Part shown: piece after piece, positions 22,515-34,346 of the stretch
Numbering within the stretch: position 1 is the stretch's first letter
Layout of the letters: each line of letters starts with the position of its first letter
Assembly (NCBI RefSeq): GCF_958979055.1
Contig: NC_084888.1
Coordinates: forward strand, 8,169,501 to 8,233,500
Direction: 5' to 3'
Source of the DNA: Alnus glutinosa
Lineage: Eukaryota > Streptophyta > Magnoliopsida > Fagales > Betulaceae
DNA: 64,000 nt
Program-made: the position numbers and the translations under genes
Notes under the pieces: generated by a model
Database searches by the model: none
The model's input: only the letters and a program-made list of their open reading frames with translations
What the model was told of the DNA's origin: nothing

Positions 22515-23640
22515 ATGAACAAGAGTTGGATGACAGAGAATAAATGGTCAGAAGAGTATGTTAGAGGGGTTAATGAGTTTTTGGAGTTCGCATTTAACAA
22601 CGAGGCTGTTAATGATACAATTCGTTGCCCATGTACGAGGTGTGCCAATGGCACCTCGTGGGTACGGGGTATGGTATATGCACATTTGATAAATTATGGG
22701 ATTTGTCAGGGTTACACTTGTTGGTATGCTCATGGAGAACAACTTGGAGCTACTTCTAGTCAGGCTACTAACACCCCTATTCATTGGGAGCCAATACATG
22801 ACAGTTCTAGCGGGATGTGTGACATGTTGCATGAGGTTTTTCCCACTCATGATCTCGAACAAGATCCTGGTTTGAGTCAATGCCCTATATCAGAAATGGG
22901 TGATGAAACTGAAGGTGTATACGAAGATCGACAAGGTGCCAGTGAGGAGACTCAAAAGTTTTATAATTTCCTGAATGATGCCAACAAGCCATTATATGAA
23001 GGGTGCACTGAATATACTAAGTTTTCCGCTATTGTAGACTTGTATAATTTAAAGTGTATGGGTGGATGGTCTAATAACTCTTTTACATGGTTGCTTGAAA
23101 TACTGAATAAAATGCTTCCATCGGATGCCTCGTTACCAAAGAATACATATAAGGTTAAAAAGTACATGAGGGAGTTAGGGCTTGGATATGAGAAGATTCT
23201 GGTTTGTGTTAATGGTTGCATGTTGTCTTGGAAGGACAACGAGAATGTGGAAAACTGTAAAGTGTGTGGAAAGTCAAAGTGGAACCAGAATAAAGATGGG
23301 GTTGAGCCATCACAAAAATTGAAGAGGAAACCAAAGAAGGTATTGCGGTGGTTTCCTTTGAAATCAAGATTGCAAAGGCTATTCATGTCATCGAAAACCG
23401 CTTTACATATGAAGTGGCATGCTGAGAAGCGCATGGATGACGGTATATTAAGGCATCCTTAGCTTGGAAGGCATTTGATTCAAAGTACCCAGATTTTGCT
23501 TCTGACTCGCGCAATGTTAGGCTTAGGTTAGCGACAGATGGATTTAATCCGTTTGGCAACATGAGCACTAGTTACAGTACTTAGCTAGTTATATTGGTAC
23601 CGTACAATTTTCCTCCTTGGATGTACATGAAATAATTATC
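22515..23640 (+). pseudogene. CACTA transposase, N-terminal transposase-associated domain and linker
   Basis: The open frame 22515-23462 starts MNKSWMTENKWSEEYVRGVN and carries the cysteine-rich transposase-associated domain (NDTIRCPCTRCANGTSW, WYAHGE) in its first ~75 residues. It is followed by the conserved YTKFSAIVDLYNLKCMGGWSN and CKVCGKSKW segments that begin the TNP2 region. Coding similarity continues past the first stop (SLAWKAFDSKYPDFASDSRN, then GFNPFGNMSTSYST) with a short deletion after GILRHP and in-frame stops near 23583 and 23632. The element is En/Spm-type, and this copy is not functional. Confidence 0.88.
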
Positions 23641-24309
23641 TTTAATGTTGTCGTTGCTTATTCCAGGACGAAAATCGCCCTCTTTAAAAATAGATGTGTA
23701 CCTAGAGCCTCTAATATCAGAGTTGAAGGAATTATGGGATGTTGGCGAACCAACCTATGATGTATCCTCTAATCAGACATTTACGATGCATGCTGCTTTG
23801 ATGTGGACGATAAATGATTTTCCTGCGTATGGTGATGTGTCTGGGTGGAGTACAAAAGGACGTTTTGCATGTCCATGTTGTATGGGTAATACAAAGTCTG
23901 AGTGGTTAAAATATGGGAATAAATTTTGCTATATGGGACATAGACGATTCTTGCCAATGGATCATAGGTGGAGAAAGGAAGCAAGGTCATTTGATGGTAC
24001 CCAAGAATTAGATCATCCGCCTCCTATGCCAACTGGTGATGAAATATGGAGACAAGTTCAGGGTATTGACAGTGTCATTGAGGCTATTAGGAAAAGACCA
24101 AATATTGTTCAAGTGGATTATGATAAGCAATTGATATGGAAGAAGCAGAGTATTTTATTCACATTACCTTATTGGAAAAATAATATGTTGCGTCACAATC
24201 TTGATGTGATGCACATAGAAAAAAATGTGGTCGACAATATTATTGGCACGTTATTGAACATGGAAAACAAAACAAAGGATAACTTAAAAGCACGTCTTGA
24301 CTTAAAAAA
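23641..24309 (+). pseudogene. CACTA transposase, TNP2 core
   Basis: Reads LLIPGRKSPSLKIDVYLEPL, WDVGEPTYDVSSNQTF, WTINDFPAYGDVSGWSTKG, the zinc-ligand-like CPCCMG and HRRFLPMDHRWRK, and the conserved YWKNNMLRHNLDVMHIEKNV. This is the classical plant TNP2 (Transposase_21) signature. It follows the N-terminal domain without other sequence between, in the usual order. At the run of A at 24304-24311 the frame shifts to the next segment. Confidence 0.9.
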
Positions 24310-25150
24310 AAATGGGTTTGAGACCTGAACTTCACCCAGTTCCCAGAGCTGCAAACAAGACATATTTGCCGGTAGCTTGTTTTACAATGACTAAGAAGGA
24401 GAAAAAGGACTTCTTGAAGGTTATACAAAATGTAAAAGTGCCTAATGGATATGCTTCAAACGTTTCACGTTGTGCCAAAGTTGAAGAATGTAGTCTTGTG
24501 GGTTTGAAAAGTCATGATAGTCACATTCTAATGCAACAACTTATGCCAATTGCTTTACGTGGATCCTTAACGAAGAAGGTTGTGGAACCTTTGATTGCGT
24601 TGTCTGGCTTCTTTAGAGAGATTTGTTCCAAAACGCTACGATTAGAAGATTTGGATCGACTTGAGTCCTGAAACCCTTACATATTATGCCAATTGGAAAG
24701 GATCTTCCCACCCGGATTTTTCACAGTAATGGTGCACCTCCTTGTACACTTGGCTACTGAATGTAAGCTAGGTGGACCTGTTCACTATCGATGGATGTAT
24801 CCGTTTGAGAGGTATGACATTATTATATCGCAATCTAACATTATATTGTGCTTTTATTTGACATGATACTTATATACTTCATACAATATAGGTGCTTACG
24901 TAGATATAAGGGTTACGTACGCAATAAAGCTGCACCTGAAGGTTCTATTGCTGAAGGGTATGTAGCTGAGGAATTACTGACTTTTTGTTCACGCTATTTG
25001 GAATCCTCACAAACAATATTCAGTAGACCACTCAGAAACCCTAACGATGCTAGAGGAGAGGTCAAGAGTGTTAGTCTTGATGAAAAATCGTGGGTTCAGG
25101 CACATCGATATATACTCTTCAACTCTGATGATTTCATTCCATTTTGCACG
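24310..25150 (+). pseudogene. CACTA transposase, DUF4218-like region
   Basis: Continues in a shifted frame: MGLRPELHPVPRAANKTYLP, LKSHDSHILMQQLMPIALRG, LSGFFREICSKTL. After a further frame change it reads TVMVHLLVHLATECKLGGPV and RWMYPFER, then an intact-looking intron (24812-24891, GT...AG), then LRRYKGYVRNKAAPEGSIAE and YVAEELLTFCSRYL. The order matches plant CACTA transposases. Frameshifts show decay while splice sites survive. Confidence 0.85.
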
Positions 25151-25250
25151 TGAGTTGTTTTTTTTTTTTTTTTTTTTTACACTTTAAAGAATCATTAAAT
25201 GATGACGATGTAATTATAACATGACTTTGTGGCGCTTCCCACAAATATAG

Positions 25251-25742
25251 GATGCATAAGGAGGAGCTAAGGAGAAGAAATCGTAGGGATCGCCGACCGG
25301 CAAATGAATTAGATAAGTTGCACAGAGATCAATTTTGTGATTGGTTCCGGGGCTTTGTAAGTGTTATTTTAAGTTCAATAATATAACACTTGATTTTCAT
25401 TTTTAAGCATTTCTCTTATTTTACTCATCGTTACGAACAATGTCCAAATATCAGGTTGAGAACATGGATGACTCACGAAGAAATGAACTTGATGATAAAA
25501 TTAAATCTCATTCCATAGGTCCTGTAAAGCTGGCCCTAGAATTTAAGCGATATGTAACGAATGACATGATGTTTTGCATTAGAGATTCTGAAAATAGTAA
25601 ATCAACACAAAATAGCGGAGTTTGTGTATCCACTGAAGATGACACCCCATACTACGGCCAATTAACATGCATAATTGAGGTGCAGTATTATGATGGATCT
25701 CGATATGGATCTCGATATGTACTTTTATTAGTTCTTATCTGG
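25251..25742 (+). pseudogene. CACTA transposase, C-terminal DUF4216-like region, cut by a gypsy LTR
   Basis: A second intron (25150-25250, GT...ATAG) leads to MHKEELRRRNRRDRRPANEL and HRDQFCDWFRGF. After a third non-coding stretch comes NSGVCVSTEDDTPYYGQLTC followed by IIEVQYYDGSRYG, the start of a DUF4216-type domain. Coding similarity stops at 25742, where TGTAATATCC begins a gypsy LTR. Insertion of that LTR removed the transposase C-terminus. Confidence 0.82.
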
Positions 25743-26085
25743 TGTAATATCCGAGATATTATTTAATAATTAGAGTATAAAATTTGAGTAAATGATTAAT
25801 TAAAATTATTTTAGTATTATTAAAAATGCAATTGAATATTTTTAAAGTCTAAATAAAATAAATAATAGAAATAATAGAAAAGAAATTAGAAATGAAAAAT
25901 AAATATAAAAGAAATTAAGGAATAAAATAAAATAAAGAAAATAAAATTAAAAGAAAATAAAATTAAAAAGAAATGAAATAGAAATATATATATATATTGG
26001 AGCATGGGGCGCAGACCTGCGCCCCACACTCACTCAAATGGCCACTTGGCCATTTAATAAAGAAATGGCCAAATGGCCATCAAAT

Positions 26086-26087
<2 letters not shown>

Positions 26088-26134
<47 letters not shown>
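26088..26134 (+). repeat. (TA)n microsatellite in the gypsy LTR
   Basis: About 47 bases of alternating T and A inside the LTR. The related solo LTR has only a short TA tract at the corresponding place (about 43510). Confidence 0.9.
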
Positions 26135-26139
<5 letters not shown>

Positions 26140-27730
26140 AGCCAAAGCGGCGCCGGGACAAAAAGGCTCCCGAGAGCCTTTCTCTTTAAGAGAGAAGCAG
26201 AAAAATAAAATAAAAGAAAGCAAAAGAGGGAGTCTTTTTGTAGAAAAATTGTGATCTACGAAGATCTAACGGTCCGATCTTCGATCCGTCTTTGGAAACG
26301 TGATCTTTGCACTTGGATCTACATTTTCACCGATCGTTTTGAGGTAAAACATTAAACTCATGATTTCGTAATTTTGGGTTAAAATATTGAAATGTGAGTT
26401 TAATTTAGTATTTTCTTTAGGTAATGGGTTACTTGGAACTTGCTTAAGACTACCCAAACCATGGGTTTTGGTTTGGGTGAATTTTGGTAAGTTTCCTTAA
26501 ACCCTAACTTTTGGGTTATGTATTTTAATTGCGATTTCTTGTGTCTAATCCTAAGTAAATCTTATGGGTTAGTGTTATTAGTGTTTAAATAGTAATATTA
26601 TGTTATGGGTTAGTAAAATAAATTATGGTTTAAGTTTGAAAACTCTAATTTGATGGGTTAAATTAATTTAGAGTTTTTAAGTGTTTAAAACCTAGATTGT
26701 TAATTTGTGGATTAATTGTGGTTATAGTGATGATTAATCCCAAAGTAGCTATGGGTTTTGTAAAAAATAAGTATTTATGAATTAGGTTCTAATATTAGTA
26801 AAGATAAATAATTATAGATATTTAGCTTAAATAGTATTTGCGAAGTTAACCATAAGATTTTCTTATGGGTTAATGTTATTTTAAATGAGTTAATGATTTA
26901 AGTTAATAAGTTAATAATTATTGTAAAAGATTAATGAAAATAATATTAGAGTTAATGATATTAAGAAAATGTTAGTGAAAAATAATCTAGAGATTAGTGA
27001 ATATAATTTTATGGCTAATATTATTATAAGTGTTAGTGAAAATAATTTACGGGTTTGTAAAATTAATTGCGGGTTAGTAATTAATTAAATAGTAATTTTA
27101 ATATCTAATCCTTAATAAATACTTCGGGTTAGTATTATTTGAGTTTTAGATAGTGTCTAAGATTTATAGGTAGACGTTTGGAACCCTTAAAAATATTATG
27201 GGTTTTCCATCGGTTTAGCCTTGAACGATTCAAGTGCTAATTAGGATGTTAATTATTTAAAGTGCTAAATAGTACAATGTGTTATTCCACAGTTATACAT
27301 TGCAAGGTAGTGTCTAGGAGACCTAGTGCTTAATATCCACGCAGCCAATATGAGTATTCTACTCACTGAGAAGTATTATTTTCATATATGATGAATTGCA
27401 AAATATATATTGTTTTACAAACTTGAACCAACTGTATGTTGATTATGAACTGTTTTGGATGATTTGAGTACTTTTGAATGTATTGAAATTATAATGATGT
27501 TTTGAAATATGAATATGATATGGGATCTAAGAGTGAGTATAAGTTGGAGATTTAAGTTATGCAAATTGTCTAAAAAATGTTATGTTGGACTTATTTATGT
27601 TTTATAAAGAAAGCATGTGTTTAAGGCATGATTCATGAAATAAAATGTATATTATTTTTAAGGCATGAGGCATAAGCATATGAACGCTTAACGTGCATCG
27701 AAGTGAGGTTCACAGCCCACGGAAAATTAT

Positions 27731-28065
27731 ACATGGGTTAGATTCCCATGAGGTGCCTACTTGGGTTAGATTCCCTTGAGGTATTCACGAGGTACTTACT
27801 TGGGTTAGATTCCCTTGAGGTCCTTGACCATGGGTTAGATTCCCATGAGGTGCCTACTTGGGTTAGATTCCTTTGAGGTATTAGTACTTACTTGGGTTCG
27901 ATTCCCTTGAAGTACTCAGGAGGTACTTACTTGGGTTAGATTCTCAGGTCCTCGACCATGGGTTAGATTCCCATGAGGTGCCTACTTGGGTTAGATTCCC
28001 TTGAGGTACTAGTGCTTACTTGGGTTAGATTCCCTTGAAGCACTATACTTGAGTTCGATTCCCAA
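27731..28065 (+). repeat. Minisatellite in the gypsy LTR (CTTGGGTTAGATTCCC units)
   Basis: Around ten irregular units of ~35 bp built on TACTTGGGTTAGATTCCCTTGAGGT and a variant with CATGGGTTAGATTCCCATGAGG. Two or three units read GGTTCGATTCC. The solo LTR at 43178 has a different expansion at the same position (TTGGGGTAA/GATTAATTTCCATGATGC), so this LTR region evolves rapidly. Confidence 0.88.
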
Positions 28066-28970
28066 GGCATAAAACCATTAGCATGAGCATGTATAGCATT
28101 GTTTTTATGAGTGATGTTTTTACACTATGAGTAGTTTTACTAGACGTATTAGTATGCATAAGAGTCTCAATGGAAAAGAACTTATGTATATTTCTATCGG
28201 ATAGTTGCATGATTTAAATGTCATTGTTTTCTATAATAGAACTTTTACGTATAATCTTAGCTGCCTAGTATGTTTAAATGTTTTCTAGTAGTCGGTGTCC
28301 GCTATATCAGCTATGGGGGTTTTCAAACAAAAGCTTATAAAATTGGTGGCTGTTATAGTGTACGCATGACTAGGAATGAAAAGTTGGTTCTTTGCGAAAA
28401 CTCAGTGAATAGTATACCTCTGAGGTCTTAGTGTATTTATTTATGCTAAGGCGGTGGGCTCATAATTCTACCTGTACGGATGCGGCAACCCCCGCAACCA
28501 TGCAGACATTGATGCTTTGGTTGCAGGTTCTACGGATATAGATATTGACTCATCCACCTAGTGTATGGGATACTATGATTGGAGCACATCGCGACAGTCA
28601 TAAGTCACAGACTCATGGGTAGTCCGCATTTTGGGTATTTTATCTATGGCTCATGTCCTACGTGGCACATGTATTTGTTGAGCCTATATTTTAGAATGTA
28701 ATTAGTGTAATATGTTATATAAGCCTTAAATAGATAGACTTGTAAATGGCTCTTGTTGTAATTAACTGTTGTATATTAGATGTATTTCCGCTTATGATAT
28801 GTGTTCCCCTGCACATTGATTACTATATTCCGCTGTTAAATGTAACTCTGATTATCAGGTGCATGTTATGGGACATGTGTCATATGTTGGCTGAGCGACA
28901 TGTAGTCGTGCCACTGTGAAGATCCGTTTGTACGTTTCCAAAAAAAAAAAAAAAAACGGGTTGTCACATC

Positions 28971-28982
28971 TGGTATCAGAGC
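28971..28982 (+). other. tRNA-iMet primer-binding site
   Basis: TGGTATCAGAGC, two bases after the LTR end. It is the usual start site for minus-strand synthesis in chromovirus and many copia elements. Confidence 0.85.
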
Positions 28983-29609
28983 TATTGGCTAATGCTAGTA
29001 TAAATTCGATTTTTTGTGTGAACATGTCAAAAAAAGAAGAAGAATATATTCGATTTTGTGCCAATTCCTTTTTCTTTTTCTTTTTTCCACTTTTTTTTTT
29101 TCTTTTTTTTTTTTTCTTTTTTTTTTTTTTTTGGCATCTTATAAAATCTTGTATATATATAATTAAATGAATCAAGGAAAGATATAGCCAACAAAAGGTT
29201 TTGACGTGTAAATATAGGTTATAGGCCGAACTACCTAAAATTTGTGTTTCCACTATTTCTTTTATCTCTTTTAAATTATTATTAGTTCTTACACCAAGCA
29301 ATGGACTTAATAGTACTTGCGTTGAGACCGCCATCATCAGCGGTGTGATGTCATTGATGCCGCTACCATATTTTCCGTCGTCGTCTATTGTTTTTGTGTA
29401 ATCAACAGAACCACAATCATGGCCTTATTTTATTTTAATTTTTAAGAGATATGGGTATTATATGAATATTTCGACAAAAGTAGCATTTTTGGCACACTTT
29501 GGTAGTTTGATGTGTTACATTAATATACTTGAAAATTCAGTAGGCTATTGTAAAATTGGTTGTTAATTCAGGTGGCTTTTTTATATTTACCCTAACTTTA
29601 TTCTTTACA
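28983..29609. other. Short gypsy internal remnant and dispersed repeat, no gene
   Basis: The first ~100 bases are probably leader of the truncated gypsy element, followed by a long pyrimidine/T-rich run (29069-29132). 29440-29600 is the reverse complement of a repeat also at 5290-5450 and 52370-52500. 29200-29340 resembles copia LTR sequence (GGTTATAGGCCGAACTACC), with low certainty. Confidence 0.5.
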
Positions 29610-30994
29610 AACTGAAATATCATTCAAAAATAAAACATCCCCAGAATACAATTAATTCGGCATGGATGAGCTCCCAATAATATACAAGATGATACCCTTA
29701 TTTTTGTGCCTCCCAGCTATGTTATCACCTACTTTGATTTCACATTTATGGGCTTTATGGCATAATCCATAACATGAAACCATCATATAGCCATCAAGAT
29801 CAAGTTTAGACAAAGAAACAAAATTTCAAGAAATAGAAGAAACATAAAGTGTCTAAAACAAATCTAGGTAAAAGCCAGTATCTAGAAACAAATGAAAGCC
29901 CCGATGGCAACAACTAGAACTTTGATTCCATTGTCCATGAATATGAAATTTTTATTTGGATTTATGGTTTGGATTGTAAGGAATCCCTGCATCGAATTAA
30001 AAACATGAACAATAAAACATGAGTCAATTTACCAAGTACTAGAAAAAACCTCAATAAGATTTGATTCGAAACATACGTAAGCTAAAAACTGACCCCTCTT
30101 TTCAAACCATGCCCTGCGTTTGTGGCAATTTTTCTGTTTATGCCCATTCTTACCATAGAAATAGCATGTGACATTGTTTTGTCTCCTCTCATGAACCTCA
30201 ATTACTTGAGGATGTTCATTAACTTCAGGTGGCTCTATGACATTGTTTTGTCTATTTTCATGAATCTCAATTACTTGAGGAGGTCCATTAACTTCAAGTA
30301 GCTCTATCCTTTTTGTCTCCTTGACTTACAAGGTGAACTGAATGATGTCCTTATTGCTCAAGCATTGCCTCTTCTTGAACAAGCAAACTAATCAATTCAT
30401 TTACATTCCAATTATCTTTAGTATTACTGTAATGAATTTGAAATGATTCATACTGAGGAGGCAAAGAGTTCAAAATCAATTGTACGAGAAGTAACTCATC
30501 CACATTCACCCCAAGAGCCTTTAATTTAGTAGCTAGATTTATCATGTACCATCAAATTTCATGGTGGTAAGTTCATCCATCAATATCTCCGTAAGAGAGT
30601 TGTCAGTTGATCGGAAATGTTCTTCCACAATTTTAAAGAATTCTTTGGCACCGTCACATTTAGGAAGAGTTGACTTAAATATTGTTTGTTATTTTCATTC
30701 GCATAAACATAATGCTTAATTTGTCTGATCTCTCCCAGGAGTTATATATAGCATTTTCTTCTGCACTGCTTGAATTAATAGTAGGTGGTTTTTCAGTCCG
30801 GAGTACCAAATCAAGATCTTGAAGACCAAGGTAAAGCAAACTAGTTCAGACCAATCTGAGAAATTCTTTCCATCAAGAATTGGAATTGACACTGCAATCA
30901 AATAAATGTTCACTATATTAATGCTTTGGGTTATCAAACATAAAATAATAAGTAGTACTACCACAATTCACATTTGGGTTGAAATTATAATATA

Positions 30995-31035
<41 letters not shown>

Positions 31036-31730
31036 AATCATTATGGTAATTCCCTTTCACATATTAAAATAATTAGTAACGCATCCGTAATTCAATAGGT
31101 ATGTTACCTTTGGGTTTTAAGTTCTAACTCTCAATTAAAGATACACATTGATTATCGTATCTCAATTTATCAATCACTTGAAAGGTGGTGCATTTTTGGG
31201 ACAATCCAAAATATTGCATTTGTGTACTAGCAACAACTTCCTCAAGAGTTTCCTTAAATTTAGGAAACCAAACTACTTTTTGTTTTCTATTCAAATAAAC
31301 CCCACAATTGCTTCCATTATCTTTTGCATATACCATTTAAATATTCTTTCAAATAAATGATAGAGGAAAGAGAAAGAAAAGATAAAGCTATTTAAATATT
31401 ATTTCAAATAAATGTTATATAGAGGAAAGAGAGAGGAAAGATAAAGCATTTTTATATTAAAATAATGTTAAGGGAAACAAATGTGCTACCCTAGATAAGG
31501 GTCGCACTTTTGGTTCCCTTAGTGTTCCCTTGGTTTAAAGTACTCGACTTACAAATGACAGGCTAAGGTCTTACAAGTTCAATTCAGTGTAAAGTAAACT
31601 AGCACATAATCATGTGGCTTCAAATCAATTTGCCTATAACCTATTTCATTCCTTAAATGTAGGAAGAATCTCAAAAACCCACAAAAGGTCACATGCAGCT
31701 TCCCGGTTCTTTTTTTTTTCTTGGTTGTTG
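29610..31730 (-). mobile_element. Truncated copia element (gag plus start of pol), copy 1
   Basis: Antisense to the window and co-linear with 49770-51750, sharing AAACTGAAATATCATTCAAA at its 3' side and ATTGACACTG and TCAATTTATCAATC blocks. It contains gag pieces and a short pol start, with neither LTR nor integrase or RT. The poly-A run at 31000-31032 is extra compared with copy 2. Confidence 0.7.
29880..30960 (-). pseudogene. Copia gag pseudogene (UBN2-type), copy 1
   Basis: Pieces in order: ITQSINIVNIYLIAVSIPIL and DGKNFSDWSELV, then LATKLKALGVNVDELLLVQL with ILNSLPPQYESFQIHYSNTK and LISLLVQEEAMLEQ, then two HE.RQNN repeats and a zinc-knuckle-like region. In other frames a pol-like VVAIGAF/DTGC segment follows. 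Several frameshifts and stops separate the pieces. Copy 2 at 50206-51078 is more complete, though it lacks the IHYSNTKDNWNVNELISLL stretch that is kept here. Confidence 0.75.
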
Positions 31731-31732
31731 TT

Positions 31733-32391
31733 GTAAAGTCCACATACTCCCTTCAAATTACCATCCAATTGACAGTATCCCCCAAAAAATTTAAATTTGG
31801 ACAATGTCCTCTCAAACACCAAAATTTGTCATCATTCCTCTAATGATGAAAATACCCTTAGTAAAAAAAAAAAACATAAAAACCATAGGTTACCAAATTT
31901 AAAAATTAAAATATTTTTTTAAATATTTTTTTTTTTCATAGAAATTAAAAAATTCATTTTTTTTTTAAAAGATTTGATGCGGTTACTAATTTGTGATCTG
32001 GCATGTACAGAATGAAAACTTCATTCTCGATTCTACGAGAATTTTTATGAAAACCTTTCATTTGCTTCTCTTCGATGGAAGTTTTATTTTCCTAGAATAT
32101 AGCCTAATTTTTTGCCTAATTCTTCTTATGATGATCGATTCAAAATCGATATCTTACTCTATGAATTTTCGATACAATTTTCGGTTTTTTTTTTTTTAAA
32201 AAAAAAAAATCATATTTTTAATGAATTTATAAGGGTATTTTGTTTTATTGAAAAATTTATAAGGTCATTTTTATGTTTTTGTTAGCCTTGGAGGGAACGT
32301 TGACAACTTTTTTGGTAGTTTTGAGGAGACATTATCCTCCCGATTGAAAGTTTGGGGGAGGGGGACATTGTCAATTAGGTAGTCGTTTGAG
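31733..32391. mobile_element. Long-TIR MITE (copy 2 of 3), right end truncated
   Basis: The left arm CACATACTCCCTTCAAATTA ... CCAATTGACAGTATCCCC pairs with the right arm GGGACATTGTCAATTAGGTA followed by GTCGTTTGAGGG. The right arm stops where the gypsy RT fragment begins. The centre contains an A/T-rich stretch and an extra segment (about 31975-32190) absent from the other copies. The ORF there (31993-32199) is in this extra segment and matches nothing I recognise. Confidence 0.65.
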
Positions 32392-32663
32392 GGTGTTTCA
32401 TTCGGCCTAGTGTATCTCCGTGGGGAGCGCCGGTTTTGTTTGTAAAGAAGAAGGATGGGTCTATGCAGATGTGCATAGATTACCGTGAGTTGAACAAGGT
32501 GACAGTTAAAAATAAATATCCTTTACCAAGGATCGACTACTTGTTCGATCAACTCAAGGGAGCTTCAGTATTTTCAAAGATAGATCTGCTTTCGGGATAC
32601 CATTAGCTCAGGGTACGAGAAGAAGACATTCCAAAGACAGCAATCCGAACACGGTATGGCCAT
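32392..32663 (+). pseudogene. Ty3/gypsy reverse transcriptase fragment
   Basis: Reads [20 protein letters not shown], then [34 protein letters not shown], a stop (TAG) where the family has Q, and VREEDIPKTAIRTRYGHYS. This is the fingers/palm part of a chromovirus-type RT, before the YxDD box. It is abutted on both sides by unrelated pieces: the MITE on the left and an antisense LTR on the right. Only ~90 residues remain. Confidence 0.92.
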
Positions 32664-34179
32664 TACTCACCTTGCCTGCGCAGATATTAAGCATTAAGTC
32701 TCCTAGACACCAACTTGCAATGTATCACTGTGAAAATACACATTGTACATTATTTGACATTTTCTAACATTAGACTGACATTTAACTCTTAAATTGCTTA
32801 AGAGCTAACCCTTAGAAAACCCATATTATTTTAAGGGTCCCAATTACACACCCATAAATTTAGACACTAACTAAACTCCATTAACACTAACACAAAGTAT
32901 TTACTAAGGGTTAGATATTAAAATCACCATTTAATTAATTACTAACTCATAAATTATTTACACTAACACTTTTATACTAACATTAACCATAAAATTATAT
33001 TCACTATTCTTTTTGCAATAATTACTAACTTAATTATTAATTTATTAACTTAAATTATTAACACATTTAAAATAACATTAACCCATAAGAAAATCTTAGG
33101 GTTAACTTCACAAATACTATTTAAGCTAAATACCCACAATTATTTATTTTTACTAACATTAGAACCTATCCCCATAAATACTTATTTTTACAAAACCTAA
33201 AACTAATTTAGGATTAATCATCACAATAACTACAATTAATCCACAAATTAATAATCTAAGTTTTAAACACTAAGAACCCCAAATTAATTTAACCCATCAA
33301 ATTAGGGCTTCTAAACTTAAACCCAAAATTATAAAACACTACCACAAACACAATATTATTACTCAATAGCATTTACTAAAGGTTAATCACACAAAAACAC
33401 CACTAAAATTAAATACCAAAAAGTTAAGCTTTAAGGAATTTACCAAAATTTCACTAAACTAAAACCCATGGTTTGGATGGCCTCAAGCAAATTCTAAGTA
33501 ACCCATTGCCTAAAGAAAATATTAGATTAAACTCACATTTTAAGATTTTAACCCAAAATCTTAAGAACACAAGTTTAGTGTTTTACCTCAAAACGATCGG
33601 TGAAAACGTAGGTCGGACTACATAGATCACGTTACCAAAAATGAATTTGAGTTTGGACGGTTAAATCTTCGTAAATGATAATTTTTATATAAAAACCAAA
33701 GAGAAAGCGAGAAAAATGAAGCTAAGGACCATTCTGCCACTTTTTCGAAAATAGGGCACAGAGGCGCTTCTGTTCTTTTTTATCTTCTTTTTTTTTTTTT
33801 TTTTTACTTATCTTTTAACTTTTTCTGATTTTTCTCTTCTTTTTTTTTTTTTTTTTTTTTCCTTGAAATGCCGTCCGTGTCCCTTGTTTTAATGACCATG
33901 TCCTTTCTTTTTTGAGAATTGAGGCGCACGTCTCTTCTCATTTTTTTCCTTTTTCTTTTTCTTATTTAATTTTCTTTTCTAATTTCTTTTCAAAGTTCAT
34001 TTCTTTTATAATTTATTTTGTTTTATTTTCTTTCTTTTTTTTCTATTATTTCTATTTATTTTCTAGTTTCTTTAGACTTTTAAAAATATTCACTTACATT
34101 TTTAATGATACTTAATTAATTTTAATTAATTATTTACTCAAATATATACTTAATTATTAATTAATGTCCCGAACATTAC
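32664..34179 (-). mobile_element. Truncated long gypsy LTR (antisense)
   Basis: The reverse complement matches the first ~1.5 kb of the LTR family (25743 and 43178). It runs from CATTACA at 34173-34179 (LTR start) to GGCTGCGCGGATATTAAGC-like sequence near 32680. It is fused directly to the RT fragment, which has the opposite sense. At 34179/34180 it meets the LINE RNase H end, so this LTR, or the element it came from, inserted into the LINE. Confidence 0.85.
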
Positions 34180-34338
34180 ACAACAAGTCAGAAACCAAAG
34201 ACAAAGCATTTTTTGCTAGAGTATGGATTGCAAAGTTTGCTTTTCAACCCACATGACGAACAACAAAAGAGGAGAAAGACAACAAAAAAACCTGGATGTC
34301 CTCAATCATTTGACCATAACCACTCATACATGGAGCAG
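34180..34338 (-). pseudogene. LINE ORF2 C-terminal RNase H end (fragment 1)
   Basis: On the minus strand this reads MIEDIQVFLLSFSSFVVRHV, a stop, then KANFAIHTLAKNALSLVSDL. It is the end of the RNase H domain (RVT_3 type) of plant L1-like LINEs. It continues from the RNase H segment at 35730 once the hAT element is removed. Confidence 0.78.
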
Positions 34339-34346
34339 CTTGATTC

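Larger units (their letters stand above)
25743..28968 (+). mobile_element. Long gypsy LTR (3.2 kb), probable 5' LTR of a truncated element
   Basis: Starts TGTAATATCCGAGATATT and ends GGGTTGTCACA. It matches the solo LTR at 43178-46088 over most of its length (for example TAGTGTCTAGGAGACCTAGTG and CAGTGAATAGTATACCTCTG). It is followed at 28971 by TGGTATCAGAGC, the initiator-Met primer site, so it is a 5' LTR. Little internal sequence follows and no 3' LTR is present nearby. Long LTRs with this PBS fit a chromovirus such as the Tekay/Del type (inference). Confidence 0.88.

Noticed and set aside
27890..27915. tRNA gene suggested by GGTTCGATTCC
   Set aside because: No cloverleaf, A box or acceptor stem surrounds it; it is a variant unit of a minisatellite.
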